From NCBI GenBank assembly GCA_030594505.1, contig JAUVFC010000024.1:1-12341 (forward strand): a stretch of 12,341 nt of DNA. The letters are read 5' to 3'. The position numbers and the translations under genes were made by a program. The notes beneath the pieces are model-generated. The model was not told the DNA's origin. It saw nothing but the letters and a program-made list of their open reading frames with translations, and made no database searches. Source of the stretch: Desulfobacterales bacterium. GTDB taxonomy: Bacteria; Desulfobacterota; Desulfobacteria; Desulfobacterales; C00003106. Below, piece by piece: positions 6,299 through 12,341 of this stretch. The first letter of the stretch is position 1, and every line of letters starts with the position of its first letter.

Positions 6299-9200
6299 AT
6301 GAACACATCAGATGCTTCCATAGCCGACTTAACCGGAATGATCCGGCAAAACGGCGCTGTAGATTGCAGCGGCCTGGAAGGCTCGGAAACAGCCTGCTGC
6401 TTGACGGAAGTCTACCGCCGGGCAAAACGCTCCCTGTTTATTGTAGCCCCTACACTGAAAGAGGCCGAAACGATCATATCCGATATGCAATTTTTCTTTG
6501 GATATGCCGAGGAATCGATCCTTTTTTTTCCGCCTTACCATATTACCCCGTTCAAGCCGGTAGATTATAACCCTGCAACTACCGCACACCGGATAAAAAC
6601 ACTCTACCGGCTGATTACAGGAGATGGCGCCGGGATTGTTGTAACCACTATTGAAGGACTCCTTCAAAAGATTATTCCCAGAGCAGCACTTTCTGCTTTT
6701 CCGGAAATCACTATGACAGGGGAAGAGATCAACAGAGACCGGTTGTTAAGTCACCTGATAAGCGGCGGCTATACAAAGACAGCCATTGTAGAGGAACCGG
6801 GGGACTTCAGTGTCCGTGGAAGCTTGATAGATATTTTTTCACCCCTTTATCCTGATCCGATCCGTATCGAATTTTATGGAGACACCGTTGAGTCAATGCG
6901 AACCTTTTCCGCTGTTGACCAGCGGTCTTTAAAACACCTTGATGAAGGTATCATGCTTCCCGCCCGAGAGGTGATTATTCTTCCTGATGAAACCGAACAG
7001 ATCATAAAGAGATTTCGCGCGCTTGCAAAACAATTGGAGATTCCTTTTGGCCGGATAGAGAATATGATACGCCGGATCTCAGAGCAGCAACAGTTTCCGG
7101 GAATCGGGGGATTTCTCCCTTTGATATATCCGAAACTAAATAATTTGACCGATTATCTACCCCGGGATGTTATCCCTGTTCTCATCGACCCCTCATCTAT
7201 AAAAGAGAGAGGAAAAACAGCGGAAGAGACGATAACACAAAGCTATCTAACCGCCCGATCCAAAGGTCGGCTCTGCGTGGAGCCTGAAACATTATATCAA
7301 CCGGTTGATGAGGCCCTCTGTTTTCTCCAGGAACAGGATTCAACCATTGTTTTCAGGGCTCTGTCCGTGGTTGGCGAAACCACGCGATCATGTCATTTTA
7401 AGGTTCAAAACAACGAACCTATTACACAAGAACTCAGAGCGGCAAAAGGGCATGAACAGTTGCTCCGTCCGTTTATTAAGTGGATTCAAGAATGCCATGA
7501 TGCAGGATGCCTGCCGACAGTAACCTGTGCGGACCAAAAAGGAACGGAACGTATCAAAGGCCTGCTTCGTCCGTATGGAATCGATACCTTTGTGGACAAA
7601 ATAATCAACCCGGACAGAGCGTATTCCGGTATTGGATTACGAGTATGTCCCGGCAGGCTCTCATCCGGTTTTTTCTGGAAAAAAGAATTACTCGCGATCA
7701 TTACGGAAGAGGAAATATTTGGTCCCAAACACCGCCGCCCCAAACGCCGAACACCTTCTGTAGAGACCCGGCTTATAGACTTTCAGGATCTTAAGGAAGA
7801 GGACATCATCGTTCATATCGAACACGGTATCGGACAATATCAGGGGCTTATAAGATTGGAGATAGAGCAGCATGTGAATGACTTTGTCCTCATAGAATAT
7901 CGGGGCAACGACAAGCTCTATCTGCCCGTCGACCGGCTTCATAATGTTCAGAAATATATGGGTATTGAAGGAGTTGCCCCACGCCTCGACCGGCTCGGCG
8001 GCAGTTCCTGGGAACGTGTCAAGGAAAAAGCAAAGAAAACGATCCAAAAAATAGCCGGGGAGCTTTTGCAATTATACGCATGGAGAAAAACTCAAAAAGG
8101 AGTTGCCTTTTCCGGGAGTGATCAATATTTTGAGGAATTCGAAGCGGCATTTGAATATGAAGAGACCCCTGATCAGGTCCGCGCTATCGACGAAGTCCTG
8201 GCTGATATGGAAACAGACACCCCTATGGATCGACTGGTTTGCGGCGATGTTGGCTACGGGAAGACCGAAGTGGCTATGAGGGCCGCATTCAAAGCGGTCT
8301 GCGACAGCAAACAGGTGGCAATACTTGTCCCTACGACTGTCCTGTTGGAACAGCACCTTCAAACCTTCAAAAAAAGATTTGAACGATATCCGGTTATTGT
8401 CGCGGGCCTCAGCAGATTTCGGTCCACAAGGGAACAAGGGACGATTCTCAGAGATCTTGCGGAAGGGAAGAACGATATCATCATCGGGACACACAGGCTC
8501 CTGCAAAAAGACGTTGCCTTTAAGGATCTCGGACTGGTCATCATTGACGAGGAACAGCGATTCGGGGTCAAGCATAAAGAGAAACTGAAAAAGATGCGTC
8601 GTCAAGTAGATGTTCTTGCGTTAAGCGCCACCCCGATCCCGAGAACCCTGCATATGTCCATGACAGGGGTAAGGGACCTCAGCGTAATCATGACTCCTCC
8701 CGAGCATCGTTACCCCATTAAAACGTATATTTCCCGCTTTGATGACGCTGTCATTACAGAAGCCATTATGCGTGAAATGGATCGGGGCGGACAGATTTTT
8801 TTCGTTCACAATAATATTCGAAGCATCCGGGCCATGGCCCGGCACATTCAAAAGCTGATCCCGCGTGTCAGAATCGGCGTTGCACACGGGAGACTCGATG
8901 AAAAGGAACTGGAAACGGTCATGCTCCGGTTTATCCGCAGAGAGATCGACCTGTTGATCTGTACCACCATTATTGAATCAGGGCTTGATATCCCTTCGGC
9001 AAACACCATTATGATAAACCGCGCCGACAAATTCGGATTAGCCCAGATCTATCAACTGCGGGGAAGAGTAGGGAGGGGTGAAGAACAGGCTTACGCATAT
9101 CTTTTTATCCCCGGGGAAAACGCTGTCACCAGGGTCGCGCAAAAACGCCTCCGCGTCCTGATGGAACATGACAAGCTTGGAGCGGGGTTTCAAATTGCCC

Positions 9201-9781
9201 TAAACGATCTTCAGATCAGAGGAGGGGGCGCTATCCTGGGGACATCCCAATCCGGCCAGATTGCGGCAGTAGGCTATGAGATGTATCTTCAACTAATGGA
9301 ACAGGCCATGCAGGAGATCAAAGGAGAACCGGTAGAGAAGGAATTGGAACCGGAAATCAACCTGGGGCTTTCGGCCTATCTTCCGGAAGACTATATTCCC
9401 GAGATTGATCAAAGGTTGACTTTCTACAAACGGCTGTCCCGAATGTCCGAAATGGAAGAGCTCGATTATTTCCGGAATGAACTTAACGACCGTTACGGCC
9501 GCCTCCCTGAAGAAGCAGACAATTTAATGGAAAAGATCGCATTAAAGATTCTCGCCAAAAAAGTACGCATCATAAATCTCGATGTGTCCGAACACGGAAT
9601 GAGCTTTGCCTTTGACCGCGATCATCATGCCGATGTAGAAAAAATCATGGATCTGGCCAATGCATATCCCCGCAAGGTTTCTGTGACACCGGACCATATT
9701 TTAAAAGTCAAGCTCCCTTTCAAAGAGATAACCGATCCGCTAAAGGCCACAAAAAAAATTATAAAGGAGATTACGCGATGA
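6299..9781 (+). CDS. mfd: Transcription-repair coupling factor Mfd
   Basis: Mfd removes RNA polymerase stalled at DNA lesions and recruits UvrA. From the ATG at 6299 the protein has 1160 residues, close to E. coli Mfd. In order: a UvrB-like N-terminal module (about 20-360), a CarD-like RNA-polymerase-interacting domain starting near DIIVHIEHGIGQYQG (about 493-563), and a RecG-like translocase. The translocase has Walker A GDVGYGKTE (649-657), DEEQ box (750-753), SATPIPRT (776-783) and TRG-region QIYQLRGRVGRG (916-927). A C-terminal regulatory domain follows. All translocase motifs are intact. A GTG at 6263 would add 12 residues and overlap engB by 31 bp, with only a weak AAGGGA upstream; the ATG six bases after the engB stop is preferred but has no clear Shine-Dalgarno. 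The last four bases overlap the next gene as ATGA. Confidence 0.96.
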   Translation: MNTSDASIADLTGMIRQNGAVDCSGLEGSETACCLTEVYRRAKRSLFIVAPTLKEAETIISDMQFFFGYAEESILFFPPYHITPFKPVDYNPATTAHRIKTLYRLITGDGAGIVVTTIEGLLQKIIPRAALSAFPEITMTGEEINRDRLLSHLISGGYTKTAIVEEPGDFSVRGSLIDIFSPLYPDPIRIEFYGDTVESMRTFSAVDQRSLKHLDEGIMLPAREVIILPDETEQIIKRFRALAKQLEIPFGRIENMIRRISEQQQFPGIGGFLPLIYPKLNNLTDYLPRDVIPVLIDPSSIKERGKTAEETITQSYLTARSKGRLCVEPETLYQPVDEALCFLQEQDSTIVFRALSVVGETTRSCHFKVQNNEPITQELRAAKGHEQLLRPFIKWIQECHDAGCLPTVTCADQKGTERIKGLLRPYGIDTFVDKIINPDRAYSGIGLRVCPGRLSSGFFWKKELLAIITEEEIFGPKHRRPKRRTPSVETRLIDFQDLKEEDIIVHIEHGIGQYQGLIRLEIEQHVNDFVLIEYRGNDKLYLPVDRLHNVQKYMGIEGVAPRLDRLGGSSWERVKEKAKKTIQKIAGELLQLYAWRKTQKGVAFSGSDQYFEEFEAAFEYEETPDQVRAIDEVLADMETDTPMDRLVCGDVGYGKTEVAMRAAFKAVCDSKQVAILVPTTVLLEQHLQTFKKRFERYPVIVAGLSRFRSTREQGTILRDLAEGKNDIIIGTHRLLQKDVAFKDLGLVIIDEEQRFGVKHKEKLKKMRRQVDVLALSATPIPRTLHMSMTGVRDLSVIMTPPEHRYPIKTYISRFDDAVITEAIMREMDRGGQIFFVHNNIRSIRAMARHIQKLIPRVRIGVAHGRLDEKELETVMLRFIRREIDLLICTTIIESGLDIPSANTIMINRADKFGLAQIYQLRGRVGRGEEQAYAYLFIPGENAVTRVAQKRLRVLMEHDKLGAGFQIALNDLQIRGGGAILGTSQSGQIAAVGYEMYLQLMEQAMQEIKGEPVEKELEPEINLGLSAYLPEDYIPEIDQRLTFYKRLSRMSEMEELDYFRNELNDRYGRLPEEADNLMEKIALKILAKKVRIINLDVSEHGMSFAFDRDHHADVEKIMDLANAYPRKVSVTPDHILKVKLPFKEITDPLKATKKIIKEITR

Positions 9782-10710
9782 TCAACAAAGCATGGACTGT
9801 TGTTCTTATTATTCTTATGGCTGTCGGGTGTACACAGGGTGAAAAGACCAACAATATGGAGACACTTCTCAAGGTTGGCAAGCATACCTTGAGTCTTGCC
9901 GAGTTTAACGATGCCTTTGAATTGTCACAAATGATCTCCGAACAGTCCCAAACGTCAGACCCGGGGTACAGGCAAATGGCTCGATTGCAGTTTTTGCGTC
10001 AATTGTTGGAAGAGATGACTATCCTCAGTCAGGCGGAAGAATTGAACCTCGCCATATCAGATCAAGAACTCGAAAAAGAACTAAACAAGATTCGGAAAGA
10101 CTATCCGGACAACAGCTTTGATGAAATATTTTTAAAAAAGGCCATCTCTTATGACAAATGGAAGGAAAAGATCCGGAAAAGGCTTCTGGTGGGAAAGGTT
10201 ATTCAAGCCGATCTTATCCGGAACATTTCGGTAACCGCGGAAGAGATCAAGTCTTATTATTATGAATACAAGGAGACATTCAACAGACCAGAGATGGTTC
10301 GGATCCACCAGATACTACTCCCCACAAAAAACCAAGCCAAAAAGGTCCTTGCCGAGATTAAAAAGGGGGCGTCATTTCAGGATATGGCGCGGGCCCATTC
10401 CACCAGTCCGGACAAGGACAAAGGGGGCGACCTGGGGTTCATAGCAAAGGAGATACTTCCGGAAGACCTGGACAGGACTATCTTCAAGCTTAAAAAGGGG
10501 AAGGTCAGCCGTGTAGTCAAGAGCGATTATGGATATCATCTGTTCCTGGTAACAGAGAAAAAACCGGCCAGCCAACCAGACCTTTCACAGTTGACTAAAA
10601 CTATCAAAAAACGGATCAAGGAGGAAAAGTTAGAACAGGCATACGGACCGTGGTTGGCAAATTTACGCTCGCGCCATAATGTCAAGATAAATGAACGCCT
10701 GTTAGAATAA
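9778..10710 (+). CDS. Parvulin-type peptidyl-prolyl isomerase lipoprotein (SurA/PrsA-like)
   Basis: The 310-residue protein starts with a lipoprotein signal peptide with lipobox AVGC (Cys18). A helical SurA_N/PrsA-like chaperone region (about 28-165) follows, then one parvulin domain (about 171-261) showing IHQILL, FQDMARAHSTSP, GGDLGFI and YGYHLFLV. A helical tail with basic residues ends the chain. It probably assists folding of secreted or outer-membrane proteins while tethered to a membrane. It has one PPIase domain and a lipid anchor, unlike soluble two-domain E. coli SurA, so PrsA-like is the closer description. The ATG at 9778 overlaps the mfd stop (ATGA), and AAAGGAGA (9763-9770) is a good Shine-Dalgarno 7 nt upstream. 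It ends the operon, converging on the NusG paralog with 16 bp between stops and no hairpin terminator visible. Confidence 0.92.
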   Translation: MINKAWTVVLIILMAVGCTQGEKTNNMETLLKVGKHTLSLAEFNDAFELSQMISEQSQTSDPGYRQMARLQFLRQLLEEMTILSQAEELNLAISDQELEKELNKIRKDYPDNSFDEIFLKKAISYDKWKEKIRKRLLVGKVIQADLIRNISVTAEEIKSYYYEYKETFNRPEMVRIHQILLPTKNQAKKVLAEIKKGASFQDMARAHSTSPDKDKGGDLGFIAKEILPEDLDRTIFKLKKGKVSRVVKSDYGYHLFLVTEKKPASQPDLSQLTKTIKKRIKEEKLEQAYGPWLANLRSRHNVKINERLLE

Positions 10711-10726
10711 AGGGGGGCGATGCTGT

Positions 10727-11251
10727 TCAAATAGCCGGAAGCCGCTCCACATCCTCTTCGGCCACTTCAACTGAAACAGACCGGCCTAATGCTTCCACAG
10801 AGACCACAACGCGTTCTATCCCCCGGTAGCGTACAAAGGTCCCGATCACGCCGGTAAAGGGGCCTGTAATTACCATTGCCCGATCCCCCTTTTTAAGGCG
10901 CATATCGCCAACCTGAACAGGATTATCGCCGGTCACCACTATGCGAAGGGACGTTATTACTTCGTCCGTCACCGGAATCGAACCGTCCTTGTTTCCAATA
11001 ATCCGAACCACTCCTACTGTTTTTAAGATATCGAGGCGTTCATGGGGATTCAGATCGCTTTTTACAAAGACATAACCGGGGAAAAGGGGTACGCGAATAA
11101 CCAGGCGCCGATCACGGCGCTTGCTGCGCGTCGCAACTTTGGGAAGGAATGCGTCAAAGTTTTTTTTGGTCAGACCGTCCGACACTGCCTGTTCGAAACG
11201 GCTTCTTGTATGAAGTACATACCAGGCAGATCTTATCTCGTGAGAAATCAT
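10727..11251 (-). CDS. Specialised NusG paralog (RfaH/UpxY/LoaP-type transcription antiterminator)
   Basis: The 174-residue protein has an NGN domain (about 8-105), opening with AWYVLHTRSRFEQAV and containing the hallmark LFPGYVFV (56-63). A KOW domain follows at about 118-150 with KKGDRAMVITGPFTGVIG. NGN binds RNA polymerase at the clamp and KOW contacts ribosome, Rho or RNA. Housekeeping NusG usually sits beside secE and ribosomal protein genes; here the neighbour is pilY1, and the 'FLPK...RRDRR' linker resembles RfaH/UpxY proteins. It is therefore probably a dedicated paralog, controlling a long envelope or polysaccharide operon elsewhere, since nothing lies downstream on its strand here. 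The ATG at 11251 is the first Met in frame and has no Shine-Dalgarno. A promoter-like sequence predicts transcription starting on that A. Confidence 0.88.
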   Translation of the reverse strand: MISHEIRSAWYVLHTRSRFEQAVSDGLTKKNFDAFLPKVATRSKRRDRRLVIRVPLFPGYVFVKSDLNPHERLDILKTVGVVRIIGNKDGSIPVTDEVITSLRIVVTGDNPVQVGDMRLKKGDRAMVITGPFTGVIGTFVRYRGIERVVVSVEALGRSVSVEVAEEDVERLPAI

Positions 11252-11257
11252 ACACTA

Positions 11258-11286
11258 ATATTAACAGATGTCGAACATCAGGACAA
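11258..11286 (-). promoter_or_regulatory. Candidate promoter giving a leaderless NusG-paralog mRNA
   Basis: On the minus strand TTGTCC (11286-11281), a 17-bp spacer and TAATAT (11263-11258) form a sigma-70-like promoter with four of six matches in each box and an extended -10 TG one base before the hexamer. Six bases separate the -10 from the ATG, so the expected +1 is the A of the start codon at 11251. This fits the missing Shine-Dalgarno. Each match alone is weak. Confidence 0.35.
11267..11279. promoter_or_regulatory. 13-bp palindrome in the promoter spacer
   Basis: GATGT (11267-11271), CGA, ACATC (11275-11279) is a perfect 5-bp inverted repeat centred in the predicted -35/-10 spacer, where a repressor or MerR-type activator could bind. 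As RNA from the pilY1 side it would be a short hairpin, too weak for a convincing terminator. Confidence 0.3.
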
Positions 11287-11289
11287 TCG

Positions 11290-12341
11290 CTAAATACCCA
11301 TCTCTTGCCACCATAAATAAAAAAAGTTCTTATTACTGTTGTAAAAAAAGTTCTTACCCTGGTCAGGCGGTTCTATGGTAATAACTCCTGCTCCGGTAGA
11401 GGGACTAACAGGATCAGGATTTGTGCTTCCCGCGGAAACAAGCAGCATTTGTTTTCCGTCTTTTATTATAATTACGGGCGTTGAAGGGATGCCGCCTCCT
11501 ATCGTTCCAAAGTCTGCCGCCGATTCCCCCGTCAGATATTTCAGGCCGTACAGCTTGCCATCGCCTCCGGGCACGCAGGGGTCGTCGTTTGGAGTAAAGG
11601 TAGTAAAATAAACAACCCCGCTGAAAACCGTATTTCCCGAAAGGACTTTTTCGCCTACGGCTAACTCGACGTACCAGCCATTATCATCTCCGTTAAGATC
11701 GGGCGTATCGGTGGCTGCATTAACCAGATCCGGTTCTGTAAATGTGATGGAAGCGTGCGTATCCTTCACGCAATAAAATTTATCGGATGAGATAGTATTA
11801 CAAGGATTTTCTCTGTCCCCGGATCCCATAAAAACCAGATCATATCCTATCTCAAGGGTAACACTCGGGGGATAGAAAAATTGTCTCCATTCATCTATTA
11901 AATCATTTGCATTGTCATCCGCACCGTTTGTGCAATCAGCTTCGCCACATCCCGCGCGGAATATTCTTTCGCCTCTCCAATTATCAATATTTTCATCACA
12001 ATCGGGGAAGACCAGCGCAGTTTCCACCAGATCAGTAAATCTGCCGAACCGCCACATCTGGCCCCCAAGGTCACCCACATATACCTTATCCACAAAGCCA
12101 TCGCCATCCCCGTCAACAACAGTCACGGCGCTTGCAAAGCTGTAATTCATATTCGCTATGCCTGTAAATTCCTTTACAACAGCACCCGCGGCATTGATGG
12201 CGAGGACGGTCTTTCCCCTGGAGTTATCAGAACTGTAGCCCCCTCCTATGAAAAATACATCGATTCCGTCCGGCTGGAGGTCTGACTTCACGCGCCCGAA
12301 TACCGGCTCACTCCACGTCTCTCCCAATTCAGGTATAACAA
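11290..12341 (-). CDS. PilY1-like type IV pilus tip/biogenesis protein, C-terminal part (truncated at window edge)
   Basis: The frame is open to the right edge; in-frame residues VIPEL precede LGETWSEPVFGRV, a typical PilY1 C-terminal propeller motif, so this is the 3' part of a much longer gene. A TTG at 12327 is not a real start. Further PilY1 marks are VVDGDGDGFVDKVYVGDLGGQMWR. It holds a DxDxDGxxD loop (about residues 75-83 counted from VIPE) equivalent to the calcium site of Pseudomonas PilY1, which governs pilus extension and retraction. Blade-like segments such as 'GGGIPSTPVII' follow. A second Asp/Asn-rich loop, DCTNGADDNANDLIDE, sits between blades. The protein acts at the cell surface. 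The chain ends in KNFFYLWWQEMGI, with an adjacent 8-residue duplication. Upstream minor pilin genes, if present, lie outside the window. Confidence 0.88.
   Translation of the reverse strand, partial: VIPELGETWSEPVFGRVKSDLQPDGIDVFFIGGGYSSDNSRGKTVLAINAAGAVVKEFTGIANMNYSFASAVTVVDGDGDGFVDKVYVGDLGGQMWRFGRFTDLVETALVFPDCDENIDNWRGERIFRAGCGEADCTNGADDNANDLIDEWRQFFYPPSVTLEIGYDLVFMGSGDRENPCNTISSDKFYCVKDTHASITFTEPDLVNAATDTPDLNGDDNGWYVELAVGEKVLSGNTVFSGVVYFTTFTPNDDPCVPGGDGKLYGLKYLTGESAADFGTIGGGIPSTPVIIIKDGKQMLLVSAGSTNPDPVSPSTGAGVITIEPPDQGKNFFYNSNKNFFYLWWQEMGI
11318..11356. repeat. 24-bp-period direct repeat at the 3' end of pilY1
   Basis: TAAAAAAAGTTCTTA occurs at 11318-11332 and again, unchanged, at 11342-11356. 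The period of 24 bp keeps the frame and makes the protein read KNFFYNSN then KNFFYLWW just before its C-terminus. It looks like a small in-frame tandem duplication. Confidence 0.8.

Noticed and set aside
8072..8605. 177-codon minus-strand ORF within mfd, and similar antisense frames at 7688-8071 and 8621-8887
   Set aside because: They are antisense to the conserved translocase region with no recognisable family or proper start context; codon bias of the real gene opens such frames.
3609..10710. An undescribed multi-gene system in the long operon
   Set aside because: All six genes belong to known families with intact key motifs; the combination looks like ordinary operon packing and not a functional cassette.
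12325..12327. TTG at 12327 as the start of the rightmost gene
   Set aside because: The frame continues to the window edge with PilY1-like residues (VIPEL) directly upstream, so the gene is truncated by the window and not complete.

Overview
The window looks like a chromosomal segment from a Gram-negative bacterium of the Desulfobacterota (former Deltaproteobacteria) type. That placement is inferred, not tested. It rests on two predicted lipoproteins, a PilY1-type surface protein, a CBS-ACT (AcuB-like) protein, moderate GC content, and two kinds of dispersed repeat (a palindromic element with ends like GGTTTCGTAAAAAG, and purine-rich heptamer arrays) that I remember from genomes of this group. 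Nearly every long reading frame belongs to a recognisable housekeeping family. I see no phage, plasmid, CRISPR, toxin-antitoxin or defence cassette, and no tRNA or rRNA.

Left part (1-3608). A non-coding stretch of about 320 bp holds a 209-bp palindromic MITE-like element (54-262). It is followed by a perfect -10 box and a 15-bp palindrome that looks like an operator for the CBS-ACT gene (324-1016). That gene converges, with only 7 bp between stop codons, on a class A penicillin-binding protein gene (1024-3435, minus). The intergenic region upstream of the PBP carries candidate divergent promoters and a solitary copy of the MITE end.

Central operon (3609-10710, plus). Six tightly packed genes run in one direction: hisI, hisG (long form), a six-TPR lipoprotein resembling PilF/PilW, the ribosome-assembly GTPase engB/ysxC, the transcription-repair coupling factor mfd, and a SurA/PrsA-like parvulin lipoprotein. 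Junctions are overlaps of 11, 1 and 4 bp or gaps of a few bases. The exception is the 69-bp hisG-TPR gap, which is filled by eight tandem GAGGACA-type heptamers and a possible 22-codon leader ORF whose stop overlaps the TPR start. The operon therefore mixes histidine synthesis, ribosome assembly, DNA repair and envelope protein folding.

Right part (10727-12341, minus). The 3' part of a pilY1-like gene enters from the right edge. It is followed by a stand-alone NusG paralog (RfaH/UpxY/LoaP type), which converges on the parvulin gene. The NusG paralog has no Shine-Dalgarno. A promoter-like sequence in the 38-bp gap places the predicted transcription start on the A of its ATG, so it may be a leaderless gene, with a palindrome inside the promoter spacer.

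The most interesting material is regulatory: the MITE and its solo end beside promoters, the operator palindrome at 284-298, the heptamer/leader-ORF arrangement that could switch the TPR lipoprotein by repeat-number change, and the putative leaderless NusG paralog. No undescribed multi-gene system is evident.
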